A stretch of DNA of 64,000 nt from Phoebastria nigripes. Taxonomy: Eukaryota > Chordata > Aves > Procellariiformes > Diomedeidae. Shown here one piece after another: positions 1 through 11,055 of the stretch (the first letter of the stretch is position 1; every line of letters starts with the position of its first letter). A model generated the notes under the pieces. The model was not told the origin of the DNA. It saw nothing but the letters and a program-made list of their open reading frames with translations, and did not search any database. The DNA is taken from NCBI GenBank assembly GCA_035582835.1, contig JAYKAV010000411.1, positions 618,641 through 682,640 of the forward strand, in the 5' to 3' direction. A program made the translations under genes and the position numbers.

Positions 1-860
1 TTCCTATTTCTCCCTGATATTTTTCTTTTTTATATGCCCAAGGATTGCATTAGCTTTTTTGCCATTGCCCTGAGGCTGCCTGTTGAGGCAATTATCCACG
101 ATGACCCCATAATCCTCCTTTGAGTGGTTGCTTTGCAGGATAAAATCTCTCATCCTCTAAGAAGAGACTGTATTCCTCAGCCTCTCATTTAATACCTGGC
201 ATTTAAATGAATGAAAATGCACNCTGTCAGATCATGACCATTTAATCAAATGATCCACATCACCCTGCAACAGTAATTTTTCCTTCTCAGTATTTTTTGC
301 CTCACAGATCTCTAAATACTGTGCAGATTTTACCAGCAAGGATTCTACGACACTGTTCAGACCTTTCGTATAAATATCAAATAGTGCTGAACCAAGAGCT
401 GGTCCCACTGGAATCTCATTGCGAACATTGTCTGATATTTTCTTATTATTAGCCACACTTCAGACATATCTGCAATCCTGTTTTTAATTAATGTAACCTG
501 TGCTTTTTAATTCTAATGTCATGTGACACTAAATCACCTTGGAGAAATCAAAGTATACTATAACAGTGCAGTTGTCTTTTGTAAGTAGAAGTAATTTTAT
601 GAAAAAGAAAAAGAAATAACTTCATCTGATGGGGCCAAATTTCCATGAAACCATAATAAATAATGTTAGTCTTATTTTTGTCCTTAATTCTTTATTGAAC
701 CACAGTGGACCGTTCCAGGCTTTCATTAATGATAACTCATCTCAAATTCCTCAGGCCTAAAAGCATCTGTCTGTAGTTGCTCTAATATTCAAGTTGTTCT
801 AATATTGAATATTTCCAGTCTTCTGGACTCCTGAAATACTTGCTGCATCCAAGTTCTTTA
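1..860 (-). mobile_element. CR1-type LINE relic, reverse-transcriptase region (dead)
   Basis: Read on the minus strand this stretch follows the CR1 ORF2 reverse transcriptase. The clearest block is at 379-411, where P-V-G-P-A-L-G-S-A-L-F stands in the place of the family's G-V-P-Q-G-S-x-L-G-P-x-L-F motif, followed by an I-Y...L stretch. At 316-330 the residues K-S-A-Q-Y sit where the family has the catalytic F-A-D-D box, so both metal-binding aspartates are gone. Near 235-270 a D-V-D-H-L-I-K-W segment matches the family's R-D-L-D-x-L-x-x-W. Positions 480-850 fit the preceding palm and finger region at the nucleotide level but are broken by stops and indels. The copy runs off the left edge of the window. 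It is an old, non-functional insertion. The family call is from memory of the amniote CR1 consensus. Confidence 0.75.
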
Positions 861-894
861 CGTGGTTATAAGGAATTTAGTTAGTGCTTCCTGG

Positions 895-962
895 CTAGTG
901 GTATACCAGGAAGTTCGACTGAATGATCTGAAAGTCCCTTCCGACCATAATTTCTATGAAAT
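895..962 (+). mobile_element. CR1 LINE 3' end
   Basis: The sequence around 925-958 matches the characteristic CR1 3' terminus: a gatct...aaagtcccttcc...acc core followed by a degenerate ATTCTRTG-type terminal octamer (tttctatga at 950-958). It has no poly-A tail, as expected for CR1. CR1 copies are usually 5'-truncated, and only about 70 bases are recognisable here. The element sense is plus, opposite to the reverse-transcriptase relic just to the left, so these are two separate insertions or a rearranged one. Confidence 0.7.
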
Positions 963-1420
963 CTTTGAAGCTGACTTTGGCAATATTACAAAGGAAATCT
1001 CTAAGGAATGATGAACCGTTCTTGACCAAGACTTTTCACTGTGGTTGTGCCTGCAGCATGAGGAAGCAAAACTTTTTTCCTTAGGATTTTACCTTCACCA
1101 TAGACATTTCTTGCGGCCAAATCTATTCTTCATAACCTTCCACAGCATCACCAGAATTACAAGGCAAGAGTGGATTTTATGTGATTTGTTATACTAGCCT
1201 TCACAGGCAAAATTAAGTTTCATAGAAAATTAGTTTCCTGAGGTGCATTGTTTTATGGTATCAGCATAATAACATGCTCACACTGCTCAAACTCTAATGG
1301 TGTCAGTTTTGTATTACAGTATTGTTCCCTTTTGTTTACCATTGCAACATACTAACTAGCAACAAAAAAAGAAAGTTAATTGCTTGTTCAGAAATGAAAT
1401 TAATTGTTTCTACTTTTTTG
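963..1420. other. Unique AT-rich noncoding DNA
   Basis: I see no gene, known repeat or strong splice-bounded segment here. The frames are short and broken. The stretch leads into the AT low-complexity tract that begins near 1421. Confidence 0.6.
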
Positions 1421-1552
1421 TTATTTATATCATAATATATAGGCTATCAGTATAATAATATTATATACATTATATGTAACATATGTCATATGATTATATA
1501 TATGCAAATATATAAAATCTATATTATACACATATAACACGTAATATATTAG
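1421..1552. repeat. AT-rich low-complexity tract
   Basis: About 130 bases are dominated by TA, TAT and ATAT runs, with scattered catatg and ataatatt palindromes. It is not a clean microsatellite. Such tracts unwind easily and often carry length polymorphism. Confidence 0.8.
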
Positions 1553-2741
1553 ATCTATTAGCTACTCTAAGGATGTATTGATGCTGCTATCCATAGCGTG
1601 TCTGAAGCTTGAAGATACTTTCCTGACCAATCTGTGACCAGATAGGTCAAGGAAGAGCAGAAGCTTCCGCATGGACTTTGCAAGACTACCGAGTTCTCTG
1701 CAGAACTGTTCAGCTCCTGATGTACATACTGGTATGAATTCAGTATTGCTTAGCTTATATGGGACAAGCTGTTGCAGTATAGAAGTGTGAGGCTGTTTTG
1801 CCAGGGTCCATTGTCAGAGGCAGGGGACTGCCTATCTGCACTGGCTTAACGAACCCTTACAGCCTGACGCTTTCATGAGCTGTGCTTGCACCCAAGAAAG
1901 GTCCTCCTGAAACTCAGCTCAAGTTCTAACATTTCAGGCTAATAGATGGGCTGACATCTGGTCCCCATTTTTACATTCTGCTGTTAACCAAGCCAACAGA
2001 AACCTCCCTGGATCAGTGAATTTCATGTTGAATCAGTAGTAGATAATTCTATAGGTACCATGGGCCTGTTTAGATGACCACACCTCACGTGGCATAATGT
2101 GTCTAGTATTGATTATACCTATCACAATGCACTGAAAAATACGTTGCTTTGCATTGTTTTGCTGAATCCCCCTGTACACTAAGTTAACTAGTCCAAGATG
2201 AAGAAATAGTAATATTCAGATTGTATTGCAGAAAAAGAAAAATTCCCCAGATAACGTAAAAACTCTACTCACTGGGAGTACACAGACTGTATTGCTGAGA
2301 GAGCTGTTAAACAACGCCAGCTGAGTCCCAAAACACCGGTCTCTTCAACAAGCTGCTCAGGCCCCATCTCTGGTAGCACAGATGGGACAGCAGCTCAAAG
2401 CAGGCTCCATGGAGCTGAGTCCCTTTTTGCTAAGTAATAACCCAGTCACCCTAAACCTCTGTGGAGCCCAGCGCTGAGATACCCCGGCACCCTGTGTAAC
2501 TCATATGGGCTAGGTAAATGAAACTGGCCACNGCTTGCTTGGTCGCTGTCCTCGGGAGTAAGCAGCCTGGGCCGGCTTGAACCCATGCCACTGAACTCCC
2601 CTCCTCTCTGCCATGCAAGCCATGTTTCCCCAGAGGGACCTCATCTCCAGAAAACACCTCTCACCAAAGCACTCCCCTGTACCAAGCCTGGGCGTTGCCT
2701 GGGCACTGGCCCAAAAAGCCTGGACCAATCCTGTGCTATAC
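1553..2741. other. Unique noncoding DNA
   Basis: This is mixed-composition sequence with no recognised repeat or gene. The 2,400-2,740 part is somewhat richer in G+C and carries overlapping minus-strand open frames of under 80 codons. They overlap each other and resemble no known protein, so I leave them uncalled. Confidence 0.5.
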
Positions 2742-2820
2742 AATGCTAATACATAAAGCTTATATGCTAATAATAATGCTAATATAATGCTAATAATAAT
2801 GCTATATAATGCTAATAATT
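2742..2820. repeat. Imperfect ATGCTAATA tandem repeat
   Basis: About 80 bases are built from repeated atgctaata and atgctaataata units, with at least six starts of atgcta and spacing near 9-20 nt. The units differ by whole insertions of aat or ata, which points to slippage of a short minisatellite. Confidence 0.85.
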
Positions 2821-3755
2821 AAACACATGGACCACTTTGGGAAAGTGGTTGACCCCTAAATCTAATAGATGAGCTGTAAGATCTAACCAGGCTTATTAGC
2901 CCTGTCTCACAGTTGGCCATATTGGGCTTGTGTTGATGTTAAAATTAATCTGGTTTCTGCACTCTGCTCCTTGGGTCTCCAGGCTGAAGGAGCCCTGGTT
3001 ATCTCAGGTGTTGCACCAGACNTAAGTCAGCTCTTTGAGAAGCCCATTCAGGATATGAAGTGCTTGGAAAAGTCTGAGTCAATGGATTTTCAGGAGCTNT
3101 CTTTGATCCAGCAGGGCCAGTGATGGGTTAAATTAACATGGGCGCATGCTGAATATATTTGGAAATGCAGAAAGCACAGTGTTCTCCAGGCCTCTGAGAT
3201 CCAGGAGTGTTGTGTGGAAGACATGATGGCTTCTGCACAAAGTTGCCTTGAGACTCCAGGATTTAGCAGTTCAATCTTCAGTCTATGTGAAAGAGGCTAT
3301 ATTGCTGGGGCATCTGTGGCAGGCTGTGCCCCAGTGGACGGCTTTCCCACAGACGAGTTAGCTCCATGCAGAACCATCTCTGGAGCCTCTCCACACATGA
3401 TGCAGTTAATCTGCAGCCTAGATAAATCTCTGAAAAATAATCAAGAGTCAATCATACTCTGATTCTTTGTAACTGATGTTTAATTGGTGCAAGAATACAT
3501 GACAATATCANTCCCACTTGTCCATGTATAAATCTGGAGGAAATCCACTTCTTTAAGTGGAGTTAGAAGGCAGCTTACAGTCTCTTCACAGAAGGAGAGT
3601 TGGGAGAGTAGATCTTTGAGACATTTAGCTCCACTTTAGCTCCATGACTTGTCTGATGGAAAGAACAGTTCAGGTGCAGACAGTGGGGGTGGAGAGAAAT
3701 CATGTTCTCTATTACCTACACATCTCTAATTTCAAGCTCCAATTTTTGGAAGTAA
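2821..3755. other. Unique noncoding DNA
   Basis: No known element or gene is visible. A short plus-strand frame near 3,214-3,462 (82 codons) is within what AT-rich DNA produces by chance and has no recognisable motif. Confidence 0.5.
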
Positions 3756-4397
3756 AATAATTTGCCCCCCACATGGTATCTGTTTCTGGAACTTATTATC
3801 TGCTTTGTTAAGTTCAGATGGCATTCAGATAAGGATAATTTAATTAGACATCTTAGTAATCATACATGCATACTTACTGCCACAGCAGGGGGTGGCTTCT
3901 TCAAAACAAAACCCTTCACATATTACTTAGAACAGCATGTTTTCCCTGAAAGATTTCACATTGTGTGCATGTATGTGTATATCGCCTCCTTTTTCTCAAG
4001 AGTTCGTATCACGTGGTGTTTCCCCTTTGAAGATTTTCATGTTGTTTGGGAATATCCCTACCTAGAAAAACTTCCTGTGCATAGGAGGTGTTCCTTTGAG
4101 AAAAAGGCTCGTTTTAGACTGATGCTCCACTTTGAAGACAGTGATAACATCGGGGGGTTGCCTCCGAACCAGAAATTTTCCCAAGCCTGGGAGGACATTT
4201 CCCTGAGTTTGCAGGGCATACATGCAGATGATATTTCTTTGGGAATCTGGCCAATGCAGAGGTGTCCTCACTCACTGCTTTGCAGTTTACAGTGTCATCA
4301 TATTTTCCATCTGAAAATCCAGGGAGAAGAGCATGTTTACAATAGTTCCATTGGGAATAGCTTGGGAAAGTGTTTAGTGGGAGACATCCAAAAGTAA
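3756..4397 (+). other. Long orphan open frame ending at a splice-donor-like site
   Basis: The frame is open for about 213 codons, from just after the taa at 3753-3755 to a taa at 4395-4397. It has no early ATG; translation from the upstream edge would need a TTG, or entry by splicing. The stop overlaps gtaagt at 4394-4399 after caaaa, a near-consensus 5' splice site, so an exon could end at 4393. A possible upstream acceptor at 3733-3735 (ttcaag) is weak. The deduced protein is rich in His, Phe, Cys and Ile and lacks repeats, signal peptide, membrane segment or known domain. That composition is more like translated noncoding DNA than a conserved protein, so I do not call it a CDS. Its length is unusual for this base composition. 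Confidence 0.25.
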
Positions 4398-4399
4398 GT

Positions 4400-7300
4400 G
4401 GGAAATGANTTTATGGCTTGTGCTGCTGCTTAGTATTTTGCCTGTTCTCATATTTGCAGATCTGCTTCAAACTCTGTCTGGCAATTAGAATCAAGCTGAT
4501 GTCCAACAGATGAACTAATTAAAATAAATGAAAATTTGTATAACTTAGTTCTGCTGAACTTTGGGGAGATCAAAAAAATTGAATTTAAAGTGAAATCCAG
4601 CTTCTGCAAATAGCCCATACTTTGAAAAACAACCAAAATAAAACCTTTCTGTAAACTTTCCTAACATTTTGAGTGCTCAAAATCTGTATTTGAATTTGAG
4701 GGTGCAGTCAATATCTGGGTGAGAGAGCAAACGCGTTGCACCGTAAACTTCATAAAAGTGATTGTATAAACTTGAAAAAACTTATTCAAGAGAAAATGGC
4801 TTGCAGAAGAAGCACAAGTGAAAATATTTAGGTTTGGCTGAAGTAGCTATGAGCTTGATCATTATATGTATACCATGCAAGTAAATAGCTTGTGGGTGGG
4901 TCTAAAGCCAATGTGAACATTTATGTGGAAAATACTGCCTATGTGGGTATGGAAAATAGCCCACTTAAACTATAATTATACTGAATATGTGCAAATAAAA
5001 CCTGAATAAAACACCTATGTAGAAAGCGTATTTCTTCTCTATTTCTCTGGGTATGTTGGATGTTATTCTCACGGTCCTAGGACAGACAGGATTATACTGT
5101 ATTCATATTAATAGCTTGGAAGTAAACAGCATACAAAGAAGTAACATATCTTCTTAAAATACACATACAAAATAACAGTGGAAGAAAAAAAGATGTGCAA
5201 CTGAAGTTAGATCAGATCTAACAGGCTGTTACAACTTGTTGATTCACTTTGCTGAGTAGGAGGCTTGGCGGGAATTATTGACTCCTTTTTTAAACGAGTC
5301 AGCAAGATATTATTTGAAAGAGAGACACTGGTGCATTGGAAAATCTATTCATTTCACTTACAATTGTTTTGGGGATGGCATTAAACCTGTTGATTAAGTT
5401 TCTCTGCAGTAGCCAGTTGGGGTAATGGGGCTGAACTCAAGAAATACTGGAATTGGGGAGGTTTCATTTTTGATTCTCCCTTCTCACATCCCTCCTGCTC
5501 CCAGCGCTCCCACAGCAGGATGAGAAGAGACCTGGTGGAGTACTCTCTATACTGGCTCTGTTTTGGTTTTAGCATCTCTCGTTCTGTGGAAATCCACATC
5601 TGTGATCTTACAGCAATTTCTGGCTGTGACACACGGTGGCTCGAATAGACTGTGCAAACTTGTTCTGTTAGCTTTGGTAGCACAGGATCAGGCCCTTACC
5701 TACNAGTCAAGACGGACTCTGACTCGTGCTAGGATTTGTATGAGCTTTACAGAGAACAGAAAAATCATGTCATGAATTTCGTGCAAACTTATTGGGTTAT
5801 AGGTCAGACCTCTCAGCTGTACTGCTGAGCTGCGCTTTTCCAAGTGATGCAAGTCTCACATGCGGCATGAACNGCATTAACTAGCTGCCACCACACAGCA
5901 AGCATGGAAACCAGGGATGGGAAACCTCCCTAAGGTAACTAGCTTTACAACACTGCTTCCATTTTACTGTTATCTCTTGGTGTCGCACTAACTTCTGAAG
6001 GTAAAGCTATTAAGCATGCAGGAGCAGAAGTTAGTACTTGCAGGACACAGACTATACAATTTTAAAGAAATAATATCTCATGTCCACTGCAGCACAATGC
6101 TGTCAGTCTCCAGTTTCATCCTCATTCTGCAACAAAGCAAAGGTGTTATCCTCCACGTGAATGATGAAAAAGGATACACAATGTATATATCTGAGCAATT
6201 CTAATAGTGTCAAATACTGACATGACCGAGCAGGAGGCAAGCTATGGATGAATAATATCTTATGAAATGCACTACTTGGTTGACTAATAAAGAGACCCTA
6301 GAGCCATTAGCATCCATAATAGCATTGGTTTTATGGTACTCGAGCCATTGCAGAAATAGCCCTGTACATATGCTATTCTTGTCTTAGAAAACTATTGTAG
6401 TTCATTCAATGATTACTTCCCCTTTTCAGTCAGTGGAATATTCCTTCTCACCTTTCTCAGATTTTGTAGAGGGTGCTGACATCTCGTNCATAAAGTCCTT
6501 AAATCATTGCCTGTTCTCTGCTGTCTGTGAGGACATCTTTACTGGAACCGTGTTTTGCTTTTATTGCTGCCAGAATCTTTGTTTCGTGTCTTCGTCTGCA
6601 ACTTTTAAAAACACTTAGCACCACATGGTACCTGGGGACTGACAGTACAGACATTTCACACTAATATTCATTTGTTGCATTTACTTTTTGCACCAGTCCT
6701 GAGAAGTTCTGTCTCACAGATTCAAGAGGATTTAGGCTCTTGTCTAGTGCCTGATGCAATAACCACACTTGCTGATGAGACATGCTAAGCTTTTGTGCAG
6801 ACATTGCAGATACTGTGGCTCCCATGTGTTTGGGAGACGCACACTCCATGCTAAGGAAATGGTAGTTCATGGGGTGAGCACCAGTGCGCAGATTTAGAGA
6901 AGGTGTTTGCATCAGGGCCCATGTCACTCACACTACGTCACTGGATAAAGTTAAATATTTTCCTTTTTGAAAAAGATGCCATGTGTCATTCTTGTTTATG
7001 AAAAAAACTTGAACAGTTTACCTAGAGTGAATTCCACATTGAAATCTTTAAAGTCTAGGTATCTTCCTCGGACATGCGTATGAACAGTAACTTTTGAACT
7101 GACAAAATGATGACTGGGGCAAATATTCTGGCCTGTCCTATTCAGTAAGCAAAGCTAAGTCATCCTAATGCTCCTTTCTGACCTTAAAGTTTGCTAACGT
7201 GCTTGTATTTATCACAAAGCAATATGTGGGATCAGTCAGAAGCTAAAGGGGAAGAATTCAGAGGTGAATTCAGGAAAGTGGTAGCTCATAGGAAGAATGA

Positions 7301-7734
7301 GAAAGCCTTGGAGTGAGGATGACTATGGCAAAACAGAAACCAGCGAGATGTGTGTAGGAAATACGATGCAGACAGCTTTTATATTGGGTTTGTAAATGGA
7401 GGATGGAAATGTTAGTCTCGCGGAGGAGACAGAACGTTCCTTTTTCCCTTTACAGCCCATTCTTCCCTCAAAACACAGGAAGAAAGTGCTTAGGAGAAGG
7501 AGAAAGAATTGTGGTTGTAAAGAAAGTGATTAGGCAAGAACAGGGCACTGAATTCAGCATGGAGGACTCCTCTCAACTCTTTGAAGTTATACAGATGCAG
7601 GGTAGCAGCAGTGAATCAAACCCAAGCAGAGGCAGCCTTCTCAATATTGCAGTTTAACATTCTCGTGTGGTTGCTACTGGTTCCAGATGGCAATTAGATA
7701 TTGGAACAGAGTAACAGGGCTTCTGCTTGTCCAG
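4400..7734. other. Unique AT-rich noncoding DNA
   Basis: Over 3 kb without a recognised repeat, RNA gene or exon. Open frames here are all under about 100 codons and have no known motif. Single Ns occur at about 4409, 5704, 5873 and 6487. Confidence 0.5.
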
Positions 7735-7737
7735 CAG

Positions 7738-7781
7738 AAACCAACTGAAGGATTTTAATGGGAACTTGTATTTCTACTGAA
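7738..7781 (+). other. Candidate microexon (44 nt) with tandem acceptor
   Basis: A pyrimidine-rich run (ggcttctgcttgtc) ends in cagcag at 7732-7737, giving two possible acceptors three bases apart (after 7734 or 7737). The segment ends in gaa before gtaagtat at 7782, a near-consensus donor. There is no product or homology evidence, and chance pairings of this quality occur in a window this size. Confidence 0.15.
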
Positions 7782-7828
7782 GTAAGTATGAATTCTGGCA
7801 GGTAGAGCAACAGACCCATATGCTTTGC

Positions 7829-7895
7829 TAGTGTAAATTGGCAACACTCTGATGGAGCTACAGCAATTCACACCAGCTGAAATTCTGACCTATTA
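7829..7895. mobile_element. Old interspersed amniote repeat with hairpin arms
   Basis: The arms gtgtaaattg (7831-7840) and caattcacac (7864-7873) are inverted with one mismatch. They flank a ctgatggagct core and are followed by accagctgaaattctgacc. This arrangement is familiar from an old, palindromic, high-copy repeat of bird and turtle genomes, but I cannot name its Repbase family. Confidence 0.4.
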
Positions 7896-9237
7896 TAGTA
7901 GATTTATATAATAACCACCTCCTTGTGCCAAAGATTTCAGTATTTCAGAGGTGGTAATATTGTTGGCCGATCCATGAACAAGAAAAATGAGGAAGAGAAA
8001 CTACAACTTGCAACAAAAAATTGTCCCAAAGGTCAGTTCTTGGAAGCAAAGTAAACTTGCTTTCAAAAGGAAATCAAAGGCATGGGCCAAAAAAAGGACC
8101 TCTTCATCCGAACTTTCTGACTCGTTTTTGGTCTTTCTTCAAAGGCAAAAAAAGTTAATGTAAAAGCAAATATCTTCTTTTCTGGTTTGTTCTGGCTCTT
8201 GTGCCACACCCTTCATTAGCAGGATCAGATTGCTATTCAGCAGCACATTAAAGCAATGTATCACGTGTGGTTCTTGCCCTCTTTCTCTCCCTAGGAAGAA
8301 GTTGTGCACGGATTTGTGTAAAAAAACTTTTTTGATGTTTTATTATGTGTTTAGTAGAGAAGTAAGGTTGGGGGAGTTTCTTTTGCACTTGGAAGAGAAG
8401 TTAAAAGATACGTGGGTTTTTCTGGTGTAACAAGTATTCCTTCCAGTCTTAGACTGGTTTCCAAAAGATCTGTCCCCCACCAATAGGTTAATTCTTCCAT
8501 AGCTTCTTTTGGATACTGTCAAAAACCTCAAAAAAGATGAAGATCCAAATATGGTCTAAGCTATTCAAGATGCATGAGCTCAGAAGAAAGTCATCAGGAA
8601 AATGGTCAGCTTTACAGTATGTGCCTTAAAAGTTGGGTCCTGCCANTTTCATTCACAGAAAGGTGATGGCCCCATAGGGAGTATCTTCACTGAAACTGGT
8701 GACAGCAGTTAGGTACATAATAAATCCACCAAAGAACTTGTGGACCTTCTTGCTACTGTTGGTACATAAGTCCTCAACACCCATGAACCTTCAGATGGCT
8801 ATGTTTCCAAAATGAAACTTCCCCTAACACAGAAAGGCTAACCCAGAATGATCCAAATCGTGATGGCACTAAGCAGTCTGACACCCATCTCACCTTTAAG
8901 CCTCATCAGTATTAACAACAGGTCGCTATTCTCACCTGAAGGATGCTTTCAAATAGGCATCTGAATACATTCATACCGAACTATATAATCATTTCACCCA
9001 TGAAATAGCAGATTGAGAATTCAAATCCTTTCTCAGGTGCTTTGAACCCATGAGTTGCAGAGAGGTTCTTAAATACCAGGCAAGAGGGCATTCTCAGATT
9101 CAAGTCTCCTTCCACTGACTTTTTCACTTTGCCACCATAAACATTAATAAATCCATACATGGAGACAGTGAAAAGGTACCTGACACATATCGGATAGGGT
9201 ACTTTTCAATGTGGGAAGAGTATCTTAACGAGAGCAG
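7896..9237. other. Unique noncoding DNA
   Basis: Nothing recognisable as a gene. The part 9,010-9,060 (caaatcctttctcaggtgctttgaaccc) may be another tRNA-SINE scrap, but it is too short to call. Confidence 0.4.
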
Positions 9238-9305
9238 CAGCTTTGATCCAGGTCTCCTCACCTTCCTCAACGAGTGACTCAGCCATCAGTCTATAGAGTC
9301 ACNTC
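9238..9305 (-). mobile_element. tRNA-derived SINE scrap (MIR-like head), degraded
   Basis: The order tttgatccaggtctcc ... gagtgactcagcca ... ctatagagtcac resembles the reverse complement of a tRNA-type SINE head, where B-box (ggatttgaacc in reverse) and A-box remnants are separated by about 35 nt. The copy is short and divergent. A family name would need an alignment. Confidence 0.35.
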
Positions 9306-9954
9306 CTCTCTCTTCCTCAATCATTGACATTTAATATTTTAAACAAATTGGAGCAGCCTTCTCCAGAAGAAATGACAGTATCCCACCTACAGATACCTTA
9401 CAGATCATACCAAGGGCAGTCTACTGGGAGTGAGGATCATTTTAGGCAGAGAGGTAGTAATCTATATCTCTTGTACTTCAGGGAACTGCTTAAACTTCCT
9501 TTTGGGAAGGAAATTGAGGCTCTGTTGCTGTCGCTTCATCCAGCCACATTCGAGGAACAAGGGCCATTATGGTCACCTCCCACCAGGGGAGGTTCAGAAC
9601 TGAGCATCCTCACCTGAGGTGGGAGCCTGCATCCCACACATGGCCCTGGCAGGGATTTCAGCTGGCCACCAGGCTGTTCCCTACTCAAGGGGGTAGCTTT
9701 TGTGAAACCTGGTGGTAAGCACCTGACTCTACACAGGCACTGTTGAGCAGTATCAGCTCAATAACAGACAATCCATTTTCCTAGATAGCAACATGCCTAA
9801 ATACATGATCATATCAAGCTGGGAAAAAAGTTGCAAGGTATTATCTTTTCCCAGTGACAGCATTATCTAATAGACTTCATTGCACAAACAACAAAAGCTA
9901 TTTTTAAACAAGCAAAAACTATCTTATGCCACTGAGATGCACTCCCACTTTCAG
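9306..9954. other. Unique noncoding DNA
   Basis: A plus-strand frame at 9,324-9,617 (97 codons) has no known motif. Nothing else is visible before the CR1 relic that begins near 9,955. Confidence 0.45.
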
Positions 9955-11055
9955 TTTTTCAGCATCCTGTGGCAACAAGTTCCACAGGTTAACTGTTTTT
10001 TGTGCATTTGTTTTTTAAATATAGTGGAAATATTTCTGTTTTCCCAGTTCTTGTCTTCCCAGGATGGGAAGAAAGACCTTGAATTTAATGCTCACACAGA
10101 CAGCTCCCCATCACCCCAGCAATGCATATTATTCAGGATTCAAGGTTTAGGCTTTTTTACGGATTTGTATACAGCATTTTCTACCTTGTTTTCTATTCCT
10201 TTCTCGAGGATTTCTAACATTCTACTTGTTTCTCTACAGCTGCTTAGTGCTGAGCTGACATTTTCGTTGAACTACCCACAAGAACTACCAGATCTCTTTT
10301 TGAGTGGTAATAGCTAATCTAGAGCTCATAACTGAGTGTGTGCGATTAGGGTTCCTCGCACCATGCATATTACTTTGTATTTGTCTTTCATAAGCACTGC
10401 TATTACACCACGATCATCTATCAACCCTACAAAGTCTCTGGCAGAATTTCTGCATCTAACGCTAACATGTTTGAAAAAAAAGATTTTATTACTACGTTTT
10501 TATGTCTTTAGTGTGTTGTTCCTTACAATCTTTTTGGCCAGCTTTATTATGAGTTACCATTTGATTTGCTAAAGTTTATGTTCTTTTCTATTTTCCTCAT
10601 TGCTCCACACGAGCTCCACTGTTCGAAGGATTTCTTTTTATCCCAATTAGCTGCCCTTACTCTATTATATAGTCATGCTGCCTTTTTTGTGTGGTCCTTT
10701 AAGGTTTGGTTTCTGAGGGTTTTTTTGGATACGTAATGTACAATTACTCTGAGACTTTAATAGTGTGTATAAACATGGGATCTGCACATTTTTATTCTTT
10801 TGGTTGCTCCTTTTAAATTCCATTTTAATAAGATTTCTCATTTTTATGTACTTCCCCCTTCTGAAGTTACAATTTTGGTTGTTTGCTCCTGTAGGAATGT
10901 TGATTTCAAGTGCTTTATGGTCATTCTTAAAGAGTGGACCTTCATTTTGAAGCAGGCCTCATGTATTGTTTAGGCCTAAATAAAAAATTGCTTCTTCCCC
11001 CATGGATTAGCCTGCTAGCTGCTGCAGGAACCAGTCGTTTACGGTAACTAAAACT
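9955..11055 (-). mobile_element. CR1-type LINE relic with large internal deletion
   Basis: The element sense is minus. At 9,955-10,385 the sequence follows the C-terminal reverse-transcriptase part of a CR1 ORF2, including the block around catcctgtggcaacaag at 9,964 and a dense match at 10,130-10,380. At 10,390-11,055 it follows the endonuclease-to-RT linker: 10,572-10,604 on the minus strand reads S-N-E-E-N-R-K-E-H-K-L, the family's E-E-N-R-K-E-H-K-L block, followed by a stop. The RT palm that should lie between the halves is absent, so roughly 1 kb or more has been lost at about 10,385-10,395. Plus-strand open frames of 145 and 78 codons here are antisense shadows. The copy is dead. Assignment is from memory of amniote CR1. 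Confidence 0.7.

Noticed and set aside
9880..10572. Plus-strand open frames of 145 and 78 codons
   Set aside because: They are antisense to a CR1 relic whose minus-strand reading explains the sequence.
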